Part shown: piece by piece, positions 36,068 through 46,850 of the stretch
How the letters are laid out: each line of letters begins with the position of its first letter
How positions within the stretch are numbered: position 1 is the stretch's first letter
Assembly (NCBI RefSeq): GCF_000364445.2
Contig: NZ_CP043538.1
Location: 4,483,447 to 4,547,446 of the forward strand
DNA: 64,000 bases
Reading direction: 5' to 3'
Source of the DNA: Methylobacterium mesophilicum SR1.6/6
GTDB taxonomy: Bacteria > Pseudomonadota > Alphaproteobacteria > Rhizobiales > Beijerinckiaceae
Position numbers and translations under genes: made by a program
The notes under the pieces: model-generated
Database searches by the model: none
The model's input: only the letters and a program-made list of their open reading frames with translations
Told to the model about the DNA's origin: nothing

Positions 36068-37432
36068 ATGACACCCGTTACCGTCTTCCAGGACAAGATT
36101 GTCGCCCTGTTCGGGCTCGGCGGCTCCGGTCTCGCCACGGCGCTGGCGTTGAACGCGGGCGGGGCCGGCGTGCGGGCCTGGGACGACAACGACGACAGCC
36201 TCGCCCGCGCGCGCGAGGCCGGGATCGAGACGCAGGACCTGCGCGAGGCCGACTGGTCCGGCTTCGCGGCCCTCGTGCTCAGCCCCGGCGTGCCGCTGAC
36301 CCACCCCGAACCGCACTGGAGCGTCCGGCTCGCGCGGGAGGCGGGCGTCGAGATCATCGGCGATATCGAGCTGTTCTGCCGGGAGCGGCGGGCGCATGCG
36401 CCGGCGGCGCCGTTCGTGGCGATCACCGGGACCAACGGCAAATCGACCACCACCGCCCTCGTCGCCCATGTCCTCGCCCGGGCGGGCCGCGACGTGCAGA
36501 TGGGCGGCAATATCGGCACCGCGATCCTGTCGCTGGAGCCGCCGTCCGCCGACCGCGTCCACGTCGTCGAGATGTCGTCGTTCCAGATCGACCTGACGCC
36601 GGGCCTCGACCCGAGCGTCGGCGTGCTGATGAACATCACGCCGGACCACCTCGACCGCCACGGCACGATGGAGCAGTACGCCGCCATCAAGGAGCGGCTG
36701 ATCCGCGGGGCCGGCCTCGCGGTCGTCGGCATCGACGACGGCCCGAGCCGCGCCATCGCCGACCGGCACCAGGGCGACCTCGTGCGCGTCCACGTCCCGC
36801 ACGCCGAGGCACTCTGTACGGATGCCCTGACGGTCCGCGACGGGATCATCCAAGAACCGGACGGCACGCCGCTCGCCGATGTGAACGGGATCGGTTCTCT
36901 CCGAGGCGCACATAACTGGCAGAACGCGGCCGTCGCGGTCGCGGTGGCGCGTGCCCTCGGCCTGTCGGCCGAGCAGATACAGGCCGGGTTGAGCACGTTC
37001 CCGGGCCTGCCGCACCGGATGGAGGAAGTCGGGCGGCGCGGCCACGTGCTGTTCGTCAACGATTCCAAGGCGACGAACGCGGATTCCACCGAGAAGGCGC
37101 TCACGGCCTTCCGCGACATCCACTGGATCCTGGGCGGCAAGGCCAAGGACGGCGGCATCTTCCCGCTGGTGCCATATTTCGAGCGGGTCGCCCACGCCTA
37201 CCTCATCGGCGCGGCCTCGGATGCCTTCGCGGCGACCCTCGAGGGGGCGGTTCCCTACACGCGCTGCGAGACGCTGGAGGTGGCGGTCCCGAAGGCCGCC
37301 GAGAACGCCGCCGCCTCGGGTGCGCCCGAGCCGGTGGTCCTGCTCTCGCCGGCCTGCGCGTCCTACGATCAGTTCCGGAATTTCGAGATCCGCGGCAACC
37401 GCTTCCGAGAGCTGGTTCAAGCGCTGCCTTAA
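36068..37432 (+). CDS. murD: UDP-MurNAc-L-alanine:D-glutamate ligase
   Basis: 454 residues from the ATG at 36068. The N-terminal Rossmann fold has [14 protein letters not shown]. The ATP loop is [52 protein letters not shown] and [12 protein letters not shown] are MurD signatures. It adds D-Glu to UDP-MurNAc-L-Ala. It is the last cluster gene here: ftsW, murG, murC, murB, ddl, ftsQ, ftsA and ftsZ do not follow. Confidence 0.95.
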   Translation: MTPVTVFQDKIVALFGLGGSGLATALALNAGGAGVRAWDDNDDSLARAREAGIETQDLREADWSGFAALVLSPGVPLTHPEPHWSVRLAREAGVEIIGDIELFCRERRAHAPAAPFVAITGTNGKSTTTALVAHVLARAGRDVQMGGNIGTAILSLEPPSADRVHVVEMSSFQIDLTPGLDPSVGVLMNITPDHLDRHGTMEQYAAIKERLIRGAGLAVVGIDDGPSRAIADRHQGDLVRVHVPHAEALCTDALTVRDGIIQEPDGTPLADVNGIGSLRGAHNWQNAAVAVAVARALGLSAEQIQAGLSTFPGLPHRMEEVGRRGHVLFVNDSKATNADSTEKALTAFRDIHWILGGKAKDGGIFPLVPYFERVAHAYLIGAASDAFAATLEGAVPYTRCETLEVAVPKAAENAAASGAPEPVVLLSPACASYDQFRNFEIRGNRFRELVQALP

Positions 37433-37479
37433 GAGCGGCGCTCGCCACGGGCTTCAGAGTGGCCCCGACGCTGAGAGGA

Positions 37480-37624
37480 GTTGGGGTTCTGCAGCGACGG
37501 CCAAACCCCAACCTCGTCTTTCCGGCCTCGCGAAGCGGAGCCCGGAGGACAGAAACGCCTGGCGCGCAAGGACTTGCGCTGTCTGTGGTTCTGGATTCCG
37601 GGCTCGCCTGCGGAGCCCGGGAAT
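37480..37624. repeat. group of three small palindromes downstream of murD
   Basis: A 9-bp stem GTTGGGGTT/AACCCCAAC has a 15-nt loop (37480-37512). A unit around 37527-37553 (CGCGAAGCGGAGCCCGGA) and a related unit at 37595-37624 (ATTCCGGGCTC paired with GAGCCCGGGAAT) resemble each other. They lie between convergent murD and a chemoreceptor gene and may act as terminators or REP-type elements. Confidence 0.5.
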
Positions 37625-37714
37625 GACAGGCGGATCGATCCGGCAATCGATCCAGGGCGAGCGAAATCGTCTAATGCGATCTGCGATGGCCCCGACGCGA
37701 CGCTCGCGCTCCGG

Positions 37715-39190
37715 TCAGCGCGCCAGAACCTTGGCGGCCTCGCGCGTCGTATCCACCGCCCGCGAGACGTCGGCCACCGACTGGACGATCGCCCCGATAT
37801 TGCCGGTGATCGCCGTGACCGCGCCCGCCGCGCTCTGCATGCTCTCGGCGAGGTCGCGGGTGACCGCGCTCTGCTCCTCGATGGCGGCGGCAGTGGCCAC
37901 CACGGTCTCGCGCATCACCGAGACCGAGGCGCCGATCGAGCCCAGCGCCCCGACCACTTCCTGCGAGACCCGCTGGATGCTCGCGATCTCGCCGTTGATC
38001 TGCCCCGTAGCGCGGGCAGCCTGATCGGCCAGCGCCTTCACCTCCGAAGCGACGACCGCGAAGCCGCGCCCGGCCTCGCCGGCCCGGGCCGCCTCGATCG
38101 TAGCGTTGAGCGCCAGCAGGTTGATCTGCCCGGCGATGTTCTGGATCAGGCCGACGATGCCGGTCATCGCTGTGGCCGTGTCGGCCAGCCGCTTGGTGTG
38201 GCCGTCCGCGTCCTGGACACAGGCATAGGCGGTGTCGGTGGCTCCTTGCGAGCGAACGATGCTCTGGGACATCTCAGCCACGGAAGCCGCCAGCTCCTCG
38301 GCCGCCGCCGCCACGGTCTGCACGTTGCCGGAGGTCGAGTCCGCGCCCGAAGAAGCCAGCACGGCAGCCTCGGTGGAATGAGCCACGGCGTGCTCGATCT
38401 CGCCGAAATTCCGGTCGATCATGACACGAAGATCCGACAGCAGCCGGACCTGGTCGGTGATGTCGGTGGCGAACTTCACCACCTTGTAGGGCCGACCGGC
38501 GGCGTCGAGGATCGGGTTGTAGGAGGCCTGGATCCAGATCTCGCGGCCGCCTTTGCCCAGGCGCCGGAACTGGGCCGCCTGATAGGTGCCGTTCCGCAGG
38601 GCCGCCCAGAACGCCCGGTAGGCCTCGCTCTCGCGATAGCCGGGCTCGACGAACAGGCTGTGGTGCTGGCCCACCACCTCCTCCCGCCCGTAGCCCATCG
38701 CGGCCAGGAAGTTGTCGTTCACCTCGATCACGGTGCCGTCGAGATCGAACGCGATCACCGCCTGAACCTTGTGGATCGCCGCGATCTGCCCGGCCCGGTC
38801 GGCCTCCTCGGTCCGCTGCCGGGTGATGTCGGTGGCGAACTTCACCACCTTGTAGGGCCGGCCGCGGATGTCGAGCATCGGATTGTAGGAGGCCTGAATC
38901 CAGATCGGACGACCGCCGCGGCCGACCCGCTGGAACTGCCCGGTTTCGAACGAGCCGGCCCGCAGGCGCTCCCAGAAGGCCCGGTAGTCCGCCGTCTCGC
39001 GCTGGACCGGATCCATGAACAGGCTGTGGTGCTGGCCGACGATCTCCGGCAGCGTGTAGCCGACCACATCGAGGAAGTTGCTGTTCGCCGAGAGGATCCG
39101 ACCGGTGAGGTCGAACTCGATGACGCCCTGGACGCGGTCGAGAGCCGCGAGCTTGGCATGCGCTTCACGGGAATTCAGGGCAGCGAACAT
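37715..39190 (-). CDS. soluble methyl-accepting chemoreceptor with two PAS domains
   Basis: 491 residues with no membrane segment. PAS1 (about 10-120) and PAS2 (about 130-245) are near duplicates, each with [15 protein letters not shown], [11 protein letters not shown] and [15 protein letters not shown] signalling domain follows whose hairpin tip is [20 protein letters not shown]. The architecture matches cytoplasmic receptors such as BdlA/Aer2-like proteins that sense redox or bound cofactor. No che genes lie nearby. Its ATG is at 39190. Confidence 0.9.
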   Translation of the reverse strand: MFAALNSREAHAKLAALDRVQGVIEFDLTGRILSANSNFLDVVGYTLPEIVGQHHSLFMDPVQRETADYRAFWERLRAGSFETGQFQRVGRGGRPIWIQASYNPMLDIRGRPYKVVKFATDITRQRTEEADRAGQIAAIHKVQAVIAFDLDGTVIEVNDNFLAAMGYGREEVVGQHHSLFVEPGYRESEAYRAFWAALRNGTYQAAQFRRLGKGGREIWIQASYNPILDAAGRPYKVVKFATDITDQVRLLSDLRVMIDRNFGEIEHAVAHSTEAAVLASSGADSTSGNVQTVAAAAEELAASVAEMSQSIVRSQGATDTAYACVQDADGHTKRLADTATAMTGIVGLIQNIAGQINLLALNATIEAARAGEAGRGFAVVASEVKALADQAARATGQINGEIASIQRVSQEVVGALGSIGASVSVMRETVVATAAAIEEQSAVTRDLAESMQSAAGAVTAITGNIGAIVQSVADVSRAVDTTREAAKVLAR

Positions 39191-39516
39191 GGCAAGTGCG
39201 GCTTCCGCTTGGCGGATCGGCTGTCGCGATGCGGCCCTCAGGGCAGGCCGCTCCTCGATCCGGAGACTACATCTAAAAGTTGCAGATTGAGGATTAACAT
39301 GGAGTGACTTTTGGTAGACATCCGGTCAAATGAATACGGTTTTCGAAACCTGATCATAGGGCATCGCGGAAGGCGCCCCGAGATGCCCGTTCGCCCGCCG
39401 GCTTCACCGCCCCGTCGGCGTCCGGGCCCGGCCCGGTCAGCCCGAAACGCGGCGGCGAGCCTGAAGCGACAACACTGGACATGACCGGACGTGACCGGGC
39501 GCTTGGCCTGCCGGGC
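39191..39516. other. intergenic region between the SMC and chemoreceptor genes
   Basis: These 326 nt hold no gene. In particular, no jetD-like frame follows jetC. The half near 39270-39350 is AT-richer and may carry the chemoreceptor promoter. Confidence 0.45.
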
Positions 39517-42500
39517 TCACTCCGCCGCATCCGATTGCCGGAATCCCTCGATCCCGACCTGATCGGGATTGATCGCGTGCAGCGCGCGCCGCGCCGCTTC
39601 CAGCGGATGCTCGGCCTCGATCCGGACGGAGGTTAGATCCGGGCTCTTGTAGACCGTCACGATGGTGTCCATCACCTCGGTCAGCGTCGTGCGCTTGTCC
39701 TCGGGGGCGGCGATCAGCAGCTGCAGCCCCCAGGCCCGGTAGAGATCGACCAGCGCCTGGCTGTTGCGCACGTCGAGCTTCGAGAACGCCTCGTCGAGGA
39801 GGCACAGGCCCAGGCCGGGGTTCTCGTCACCCGGCCGATCGCCCGGATAGTAGGCGCTCGCCAATGAGGCGGCGATCGCCACGTAGAACGGCGCCTGCGC
39901 CTCGCCGCCCGAGCCGCGGAGCGCCCGCGCCGACATGGTGGTGCGGTTGCCCGCACGGTCGCGCATGCCGATCTCGTAGACGAAGTAGTTGCGGTAATCC
40001 GCGAGGCGGCCCGCATCCTCGTCTCCGGCGATCAGGGCGGTGATCTCCTCCAGCGCCGCCGCCATCGGACCCTCCGCCTCGCCGGCCAGCAGCGCCTGGG
40101 CGGCCTCCGGAGAACGCGCGGTCTCGGTGGCCAGCGCGTGGACGGCGGCGTAGCGGCGGTCCACCGCGGCCTCGAACGCGTAGATCTGGCCGGTGAAGCT
40201 GCGGGCCGAGAGGCGCTCGTTGAGCGCCTCCAACCGGGCATGGACCCGCTCGAACCGGTCGGCGAGGCGCGTCAGCAGATCCTCGGTCATGAGGCGGCGC
40301 ATCTCGACCTCGGCCCGCTCGGCCTGCGCCCGGTAGCGCCGCAGTTCGTGCCCCTCGACGGCCTCGTATTCCCGCCGGACCCAGGCGAAGCCGTCGATCG
40401 CCGGCGCGTCGCCCGCGTTCAGCGGGTTCTCCACCCGCCAGGCCGCGCAGGCCTCCGCCAGCTCGCGCTCGGCGATGCGCCCGTGCGAGCGGGCCGCCTC
40501 GGCGGATTCCCGGGCAAGGCCGCGTTCGGCGGTCGCCCGTGACCCGGCGGCCTTGGCGTCGAGGCCCGCCAGGGCCCGCCGCGCCTCGACGATCACCGTC
40601 GGGTCGAAGGGCTCGGCGCGCGCGAGGCGCACCCGGGCGGCATCGCCGCCCATGAGCTGGCGCAGGGCCGCGCGCCGGCCCGACAGCGCCGCGCGGGCCG
40701 CCTCGCGCATGGTGACCAGCCGGGCGCGCAGGGCCGCCTCGTCGGCGAGCAGGCGGTCGAGCTTCGGCTCCAGTTCCTCCGACAGCTCGCGCAGGTAGCC
40801 CGCGCGCTCCGCAGTCAGCGCGGCGATCTCGGCGGCGATCCCGGCCGTGTCGCGCTTTTCGATGTCGGCACGCTCGGTCTGCAGCGTGCGGCGCCGCCCG
40901 TCGAGTCCGTCGAGTTCGGCCCGCAGCGCCTCGACATCGTCGAGGCCCCGGGCGATGCGGGCGCGAATCGCGGCGGCGGTGCGGGCCGCTTCCCGCAGCA
41001 CCGCGGCCTCGCCGCGCAGCCGCCGCGCCTCGGCCACCGCGGCCTCGTGGGCCTTGCGCCCGTCGGCGGTCGGGCCGCGATGGCCGCGGGTCATGAGCAA
41101 GTCGACGCTGCGCGTGACCGAGTAGGCCATGCCGGCCGTGGTCCGCCCGCTCGGCGCGACCGCCCGGGCGAGGCGCGCCAGCTCCGCATCGTCGCGGGCG
41201 AGATCGTAGCCCCCGAGCCGCACGCCGAGGAACGCCTCCGCGTGCGGATCGCTGGTCTCGATCACGGTGAGCGGCCCGTCATCGTAGCGGCGTGCCCGCT
41301 GCTTGGCGGTGTCGGTGGTCTTGACCAGGATGCAGCGGTGGAACCGGTCGCGGCCGGATTGAAGGACGCCGAGCGCCTCGTTCAGCCGGTCCGGCGCCAC
41401 GACCAGGGCCTCGCGGGCGCGCCCGAGCAGTCCTTCGAGGGCCGGGCCCCAGGCCGGATCGACGATCTCGGCCAGCTCGCAGATCGGCACCGCCTCGATG
41501 CCCTTGCGTGCCAGCTCGCCGCGGAACGCCACCGTGTCGGAGGACAGGCGCGCCGCCGGGCCCGCGCCGGTGCGGGGTGCGGTGCGCTCGGCCTCGCTCT
41601 CCTGGGCGCGCGCCTTCAGCGCCGCGTCCTCGGCGGCGCGCTCCAGCGCCTCGTCGAATTCGGGCAGCCGCGCGAGCCCGTCGACCAGCTCGGCCAGCGG
41701 GCCGTCGGCGCGCAGGTTCTCCTCCGGCGGCGCCTCCCGCCGCAGGCCGGCGCGGGCGCAGGCCTCGGCGAGACGGGCCGCCTGCGGGCTGGCCTGGCGC
41801 AGGATCGGCGCCACCGGCTGGAGCTTGCCCATCTGGCCCACGAGGCCGACGAGATCCGCGGTCCGGGCGACCAGCTCCTTCCGGTCGCGGTCGAGCATCG
41901 AGAGGCCGAGCGTCGAGGCGGCGAGCCGGCCCTCGGCTGCGCTGGAAGCGGCAAGGGCCTTCTTCTCGGCGATCTCGCCGTCGATCTCCCGCACGTGGCC
42001 GCGGCTCGCGGCGACGCGCTCCCGGGCGATGCGCAGGGTGTCGGCGCCCTCGCGCAGGCGCGTCCGGACGGCGACGAGGTCGAGGCTGCGGCGGCGAAGC
42101 TCCGCGCAGGCCGCGCGCAACTCGTGCGTCGCCGTGGCGAGCACCGCCTCGCTCCAGGCGTCGTAGCGGTCGCGCAGGCGGCGCAGGCGGGCGAGGCGGC
42201 TCTCCAGCTCGGCGATCGTCTCCAGGAGGCGGCGCCAGTTGGCGATGGAGAGCCGCACGCGCTCGACATCGAGCGGCTCCGGGTCGAGGACGAAGGCCCG
42301 CACGAAGGCGCTGGTGTCGAAGATCGGCTTGAACGCCACCGCGTTGGCGAAGCTGCGCAGGAAGTGGCGCGGATCCGGTGCGGGGGCTCCCTCGCGCAGG
42401 GTGGCCAGGACATCGGACGTGAAGCGCTCGCCGGAGGTCCGGTACTCGGTGAAGCTCGCCGCCCGGGCGCGCAGGTCCGCGGCGATCTCGGTCCACGGCG

Positions 42501-42954
42501 CGGTGAAGCTGCCCCCCGGCGCTGTGCGGGCATAGTCGGCGATCTCGAACCGGTGCCCGACCGCGATGAACCGCGACAGCACCGTCTCCTTCGGCTCCAC
42601 CGCGCGGGCTGCCAGGGCGAGGCCGACCGTGATCACGCGGCCCGAGGCGGGATTCTCGAAGACGAGGGCCAGAACGGTCTCGCAGGATTCCCGGGTCGGG
42701 CGGCCGCCCTCCGCCGGGTCGCTGATCCAGCCGAGGCAGTAGTCGCGCACGGTGCGGGCGCTGCGCCCGGACGCCGAGGCGTTAAGCGCGAGGCGGCTGG
42801 CGTTGTTGCCGGCCAGCACCGTGCCGACCGCGTCGAAGATCGTGGACTTGCCAGCGCCGGTAGGCCCGACGAGCGCGGCGGCGCCGCGCAGGCGGATCTG
42901 CTCGCGGCGGATCAGGTACCAGTTCGAGATGGCGATGTCGGTGAGGACGTACAC
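39517..42954 (-). CDS. jetC: MukB/JetC-like SMC ATPase
   Basis: About 1145 residues. Walker A is ALVGPTGAGKSTIFDAVGTVL near the N-terminus. Two long coiled-coil arms flank a hinge-like region near the middle (VPICELAEIVDPAWGPALEG). The C-terminal head has the signature LRGSGGEAQAPFYVAIA and Walker B LGLCLLDEAFSKLDVRNSQAL. This is the SMC subunit of MukBEF/MksBEF/Wadjet complexes. The likely start is a GTG at 42954 (VYVLTDIAISNWYL), but no good ribosome binding site lies at the proper distance. Its partners jetA and jetB are 1.9 kb away behind an opposed gene. Confidence 0.85.
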   Translation of the reverse strand: MYVLTDIAISNWYLIRREQIRLRGAAALVGPTGAGKSTIFDAVGTVLAGNNASRLALNASASGRSARTVRDYCLGWISDPAEGGRPTRESCETVLALVFENPASGRVITVGLALAARAVEPKETVLSRFIAVGHRFEIADYARTAPGGSFTAPWTEIAADLRARAASFTEYRTSGERFTSDVLATLREGAPAPDPRHFLRSFANAVAFKPIFDTSAFVRAFVLDPEPLDVERVRLSIANWRRLLETIAELESRLARLRRLRDRYDAWSEAVLATATHELRAACAELRRRSLDLVAVRTRLREGADTLRIARERVAASRGHVREIDGEIAEKKALAASSAAEGRLAASTLGLSMLDRDRKELVARTADLVGLVGQMGKLQPVAPILRQASPQAARLAEACARAGLRREAPPEENLRADGPLAELVDGLARLPEFDEALERAAEDAALKARAQESEAERTAPRTGAGPAARLSSDTVAFRGELARKGIEAVPICELAEIVDPAWGPALEGLLGRAREALVVAPDRLNEALGVLQSGRDRFHRCILVKTTDTAKQRARRYDDGPLTVIETSDPHAEAFLGVRLGGYDLARDDAELARLARAVAPSGRTTAGMAYSVTRSVDLLMTRGHRGPTADGRKAHEAAVAEARRLRGEAAVLREAARTAAAIRARIARGLDDVEALRAELDGLDGRRRTLQTERADIEKRDTAGIAAEIAALTAERAGYLRELSEELEPKLDRLLADEAALRARLVTMREAARAALSGRRAALRQLMGGDAARVRLARAEPFDPTVIVEARRALAGLDAKAAGSRATAERGLARESAEAARSHGRIAERELAEACAAWRVENPLNAGDAPAIDGFAWVRREYEAVEGHELRRYRAQAERAEVEMRRLMTEDLLTRLADRFERVHARLEALNERLSARSFTGQIYAFEAAVDRRYAAVHALATETARSPEAAQALLAGEAEGPMAAALEEITALIAGDEDAGRLADYRNYFVYEIGMRDRAGNRTTMSARALRGSGGEAQAPFYVAIAASLASAYYPGDRPGDENPGLGLCLLDEAFSKLDVRNSQALVDLYRAWGLQLLIAAPEDKRTTLTEVMDTIVTVYKSPDLTSVRIEAEHPLEAARRALHAINPDQVGIEGFRQSDAAE

Positions 42955-43141
42955 GATGCGGGTGGGGCTAGGCCGCTCCTGAGGACATGACCGGCCCTGT
43001 TGGCCGGGTTCGCCCGCGTATGCAAGCGCGGGACCCGCGCCGGAGGCCCTTGCAGTCGTCCGCCGCGACAAACCGCCTTGCCAGTCAGTTCAGGCCATGC
43101 ATCATGGCGATCAACGGACAAGCTCGGAAGAGTCGCCACGC

Positions 43142-44812
43142 ATGAAACTGAGCCGGAAACTGAGCGCTCTCGTTTTCATGCTGCTGTTGGCCGCGACCGT
43201 CCAGGGCGGCATCGCCTTCTACAAGTTGAAACTCATCGACGGTCGTCTCGGGGAGCTGCTCGATACGGCTCTTCCAGCGATGAATGCTGCTCAGAGAGTC
43301 GAAGCACTGGTTGTTCGCGGACGGCTGCTGCAGGTCCGCTTCGCGACGGCGGACACCGAGTCGGAGCGGGCGGCGAGCCGGAAGGAGGTCGACGACCTCA
43401 TCGCGCAGCGCGGTAGGCAGGTGGAGGCCTATCGCGCGCTGGTCACCGGGCCCGACGAGCAGAGCCTCTACGACGATCTCGTGGCCAAGCTGAAGCTGCA
43501 GGGCTACGATTGGGACCGCCTGCGCGCCTTCTCGCTCGATCAGCGCGAGCAGGCGATGGCCTATTACCGCGGGGCGATGAACACCCGCTACGGCGCCGCC
43601 CTGGCGGCGGCGCACGCGCTGGCGGACTTCCACGTCCAGCGCGTCGACCAGGCCGGCCGCGCGGCCCGGGAGAGCCAAGCGAGCGCCGCACGGTGGACGC
43701 AGATCATCCTGATGGCCACGCTGCTGATCGCGTCGGCCGCGATGCTCTACGCGGCCCTCGGGGTGTCGCGGCCGCTCGCACAGATGACGGCGGCGATGCG
43801 CCGCGTGGCCGACGGCGACGCGGAGTGCCGGCTCCCGTCAGTGGGTCGTCGGGACGAGATCGGCGCGATGGCGGCCGCCGTGCACGTGTTCAAAGGCAAC
43901 ATGCTGCGCGCCCGAGCCCTGGAGGCGGAGGCCGCGCAGGCCCGTGCCGATGCCGAGGCGCAGCGCCGGCAGGCGGCGCAGCACCTCGCGGCGCGGTTCG
44001 AGGCCACCGTCGGCGGGATCACGGGCTCGCTCGCGGAGGCGGCCGGGCGCCTCAGGGCGACGGCCGAGGGTCTGACCGCGACGGCGACGCGGACGGCGGG
44101 CCGGTCGACCAGCGCGGCCGCGACCGCCGCGGCGGCCTCGAACCACGTTGCCACAGTGGCAACGGCGGCGGAGGAGCTGGGGTCGTCGATCTCTGAGATC
44201 GGCCGTCAGGCCGGCGCATCGACCGATCTGGCGCATCGCGCGGTCGGCGAGGCGGCCGAGACGGCGCGCGTGGTCCAGGATCTCAGCGCCGCCGCCCAGC
44301 GCGTCGGCCGCGTCGTCGAGATGATCGCGGCCGTCGCCAGCCAGACGAATCTGCTCGCCCTCAACGCGACCATCGAGGCCGCCCGCGCCGGCGCGGCGGG
44401 CCGCGGCTTCGCGGTGGTTGCCGCGGAGGTCAAGGCGCTGGCCGATCAGACCGTGCGGGCCACGGCCGAGATCGCGCTTCAGATCACGGCGATCCAAGAC
44501 TCTACGGGTCACGCCGTGGACGCCATCGGCGGCATCGCGGGCCGCATCCGCGAGATCAGCGCCATGGCCGCCTCGATCGCCGCGGCCGTGGAGCGACAGG
44601 GCGCGGCCACGCAGGAGATCGTCCGCAACGTCGCCGAGGCGGCGTCCGGGACGCAGTCCGCCACCGTCCACGCGAGCGACGTTGCCGGCGCCGCCGAGGA
44701 CACGGGGGCGGCCGCCGCGCAGGTCCTGGCCTCGGCCGCGGAAATGGCCGGGCAGGCGGGACAGCTCGGGATGGAGGTCGAAACCTTCCTGGCGATGGTC
44801 CGCACCGCCTGA
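43142..44812 (+). CDS. transmembrane methyl-accepting chemotaxis protein
   Basis: 556 residues from the ATG at 43142. TM1 is [21 protein letters not shown], followed by a helical periplasmic sensor of about 150 residues (four-helix-bundle type). TM2 is [19 protein letters not shown], then HAMP ([16 protein letters not shown]) and a signalling domain with tip [20 protein letters not shown]. It runs opposite to jetB and jetC and sits between them, 13 nt from the jetB stop. Ligand unknown. Confidence 0.9.
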   Translation: MKLSRKLSALVFMLLLAATVQGGIAFYKLKLIDGRLGELLDTALPAMNAAQRVEALVVRGRLLQVRFATADTESERAASRKEVDDLIAQRGRQVEAYRALVTGPDEQSLYDDLVAKLKLQGYDWDRLRAFSLDQREQAMAYYRGAMNTRYGAALAAAHALADFHVQRVDQAGRAARESQASAARWTQIILMATLLIASAAMLYAALGVSRPLAQMTAAMRRVADGDAECRLPSVGRRDEIGAMAAAVHVFKGNMLRARALEAEAAQARADAEAQRRQAAQHLAARFEATVGGITGSLAEAAGRLRATAEGLTATATRTAGRSTSAAATAAAASNHVATVATAAEELGSSISEIGRQAGASTDLAHRAVGEAAETARVVQDLSAAAQRVGRVVEMIAAVASQTNLLALNATIEAARAGAAGRGFAVVAAEVKALADQTVRATAEIALQITAIQDSTGHAVDAIGGIAGRIREISAMAASIAAAVERQGAATQEIVRNVAEAASGTQSATVHASDVAGAAEDTGAAAAQVLASAAEMAGQAGQLGMEVETFLAMVRTA

Positions 44813-44825
44813 GCGCGGCGGACCG

Positions 44826-45452
44826 TCAGGTCTCGGCGGCCTCCGACCAGGTCCGCAGGCGCTCCAGCCACGCGTCGGAAGCGAGCACGGCCAGGCCCGG
44901 CAGGAGCGAGAGCGGCGTGACCCGTTCGACCCGGTCGCGCTCGCCCAGCCGCAGCCCGCCGCGCTTGGCGTAAAGGCGCAGGATATCGGCGAGCCGGCCC
45001 TCCTCGGGCGGCTCGTTGCGCGCCACGGTCCGGATCTTCTCGACGATCTCGTCGGTGGTGCACTCGACGATGCCGTCCGTGCCGGCGCGGTGGTCGCGCA
45101 GGCCCTCCTCGTACAGGAGCCGCAGCGTTAGCAGCACCAGGGTCTCATCCTTGCGCAGGCGCTCCGAGACGATGTCGTGGCGCGGCGCGTCCGCGGCCGG
45201 GCTGAGCGAGACCATCTGGTCGCGGTGCGAGACCGTGAAGGCGTAGCCGAGGCAGGCGAAGTAGTCGGTGAAGAACGGCGCGTAGTGCCGCGCCAGTTCG
45301 TAGGACCGGCCGATGCCCTGCGTGTCCGCGTAGATCACCTGCCCCTTCAACAGCACCTGGAGCGCGCGGCTGAGTTCCTCGGCCTCGGGCGCGCGGGCGC
45401 CCGGGGGCGGCGGCTCGTCGCCGTCGATGATAGCCCGGAATCCCTCAAGCAC
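44826..45452 (-). CDS. jetB: MukE/JetB-like subunit (DUF4194)
   Basis: 208 residues from a GTG at 45452, overlapping the jetA stop by 8 nt. Winged-helix phrases include LSRALQVLLKGQVIYAD, YFACLGYAFTVSHRDQMVSL, DETLVLLTLRLLYEEGL and LRLYAKRGGLRLGERDRVERVTPL. These fit the KITE/MukE-like DUF4194 subunit that binds the kleisin JetA and the SMC JetC. The gene is followed by an opposed chemoreceptor gene, not by jetC as usual. Confidence 0.85.
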   Translation of the reverse strand: MLEGFRAIIDGDEPPPPGARAPEAEELSRALQVLLKGQVIYADTQGIGRSYELARHYAPFFTDYFACLGYAFTVSHRDQMVSLSPAADAPRHDIVSERLRKDETLVLLTLRLLYEEGLRDHRAGTDGIVECTTDEIVEKIRTVARNEPPEEGRLADILRLYAKRGGLRLGERDRVERVTPLSLLPGLAVLASDAWLERLRTWSEAAET

Positions 45453-46815
45453 CGCGTCGCCGCTCCACCACGAAATCCGGGCAGTCGAGCCAGCCGTTGG
45501 CGACCCGCTCGGGTAGCCGGGTCACGGCGTAGCGCGCGCCGAGCCGCGCGTCGAACAGCACGTCGATCTCGCGCAGGCGCTGGAACACGATGAAGTCGTC
45601 GACGCCCGCGATCACGACCTGCGAGCCGCGCAGGGTGAGGGCGTTGCCGAGCCGGGCCTCCACGAAGGCGGTCATGCTCTCTGGCGTCACGGTGGTACGG
45701 CGGCGGAACGCCGCCTTGGCGGCCGCGAAGGCGTCCACCACGGGATCGTCCTCGAGATCCGGCAGCGGCTCGACGTCGATCGCGGCCTTGCGGGCGCGCG
45801 GCGCCTGCAGGTGCGCGTGACCGATCGGCGGCCGCAGCTGCGAGACATCCGCCGGCACGTCCGGGGCGATGTCCGATCCGCCGATGGCGCGCAGCATCGC
45901 GGCGGCGCGCTCGACGCCGCTCGGGTCCGGCCGGTCCATCACGTGGAGGGCGGCGCCGATCCGGCGCTCCAGGCGCGCGACGACGGCGTCGACCGCGTCG
46001 AGATGGTTGTCGAGCCCCTCGAAGACGGAGAGGATCTGCGCGAGATCCGCCCGCACGGCCCGCTGCGCGGCGTCGAGATCGGGGCTGCGGCCCTCCCGGA
46101 TCAGGCCCTCGGCCAGCGCCCGGACCGTGAGGGCGTCGCGCAGCGCCCGGCCGGCCTCGCGCACGACGCTGGCCCGGAAGCGGAACGGGTTGAAGCGGGT
46201 GTGCAGCGTCCGGTAATCGCTGATCAGGTGACGCTCGACGAACTCCTCGAAGAACAGCCGGAAGGTCTTGGCGCGGTCCGGCTCGCGCAGGATCCGCTCC
46301 TCGACCTTGCGCATGCCGGCCGCGAGCCCGCGCACGTGCGACAGGAAGGCCGCCGCCGCCCGGGCCGCGTTCGCGAGCGCCTCCGAACGGCTGCCCGGAT
46401 CCGACAGGGCGCTCTCGAGGCCGCCAAGCACCTCCAGAACAGCGCCGCCGTAGGATCGCGTCTCGCCCCGTTCGAGGCGGGACAATTCCTCCAGGAGGAG
46501 GCGTGCCTCGGGGTCGAACTCGACCACCGGCACGTAGCGCTCGCGGCGCTCGATCAGCCAGCCGGTTTCGAGAAGGCGGCGGTAGAGCGTCGCCCGCCGC
46601 TCGGCCGGGTCGGCTGAGATCGGCTCGTCGCCGCCGACTTCCGGGTCGCTCCAGCCCGCCGCAAAGTCGCCGATCTCGGCGAGCAGCTCGGCCTTGCGCA
46701 CCGGCTCCGCCCCCAGGACGCGCCGGTGCAGATGGAGGAGCAGGGCGGCGTTGAAGCCGCGGCTCGCCGAAGCCAGCGGCTTGAACAGCTCGTCGGGCAG
46801 CTGCGCGAACAGCAT
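45445..46815 (-). CDS. jetA: MukF/JetA-like kleisin subunit
   Basis: 456 residues. The N-terminus (LFAQLPDELFKPLASASRGF) and the winged-helix segment RRLLETGWLIERRERY, then VVEFDPEARLLLEEL, match Wadjet JetA/MksF proteins. A long helical middle and the FFEEFVERHLISDYRTLHT segment follow. The C-terminal region (FIVFQRLREIDVLFDARLG) would contact the SMC head. It lies 35 nt downstream of the FKBP gene on the same strand, so coaBC-fkpA-jetA-jetB may be one transcript. Confidence 0.83.
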   Translation of the reverse strand: MLFAQLPDELFKPLASASRGFNAALLLHLHRRVLGAEPVRKAELLAEIGDFAAGWSDPEVGGDEPISADPAERRATLYRRLLETGWLIERRERYVPVVEFDPEARLLLEELSRLERGETRSYGGAVLEVLGGLESALSDPGSRSEALANAARAAAAFLSHVRGLAAGMRKVEERILREPDRAKTFRLFFEEFVERHLISDYRTLHTRFNPFRFRASVVREAGRALRDALTVRALAEGLIREGRSPDLDAAQRAVRADLAQILSVFEGLDNHLDAVDAVVARLERRIGAALHVMDRPDPSGVERAAAMLRAIGGSDIAPDVPADVSQLRPPIGHAHLQAPRARKAAIDVEPLPDLEDDPVVDAFAAAKAAFRRRTTVTPESMTAFVEARLGNALTLRGSQVVIAGVDDFIVFQRLREIDVLFDARLGARYAVTRLPERVANGWLDCPDFVVERRRGA

Positions 46816-46850
46816 CCTCTCGAGACTCTCTCCGTCGCGCAGCCCGGCCG

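Noticed and set aside
39191..39516. Possible jetD gene after jetC
   Set aside because: Only short frames occur and no Toprim or DUF2220-like sequence is seen. The next gene is a chemoreceptor.
41047..42990. Long plus-strand frame opposite jetC
   Set aside because: Antisense shadow of the SMC gene, with low-complexity Arg/Ala/Gly composition.
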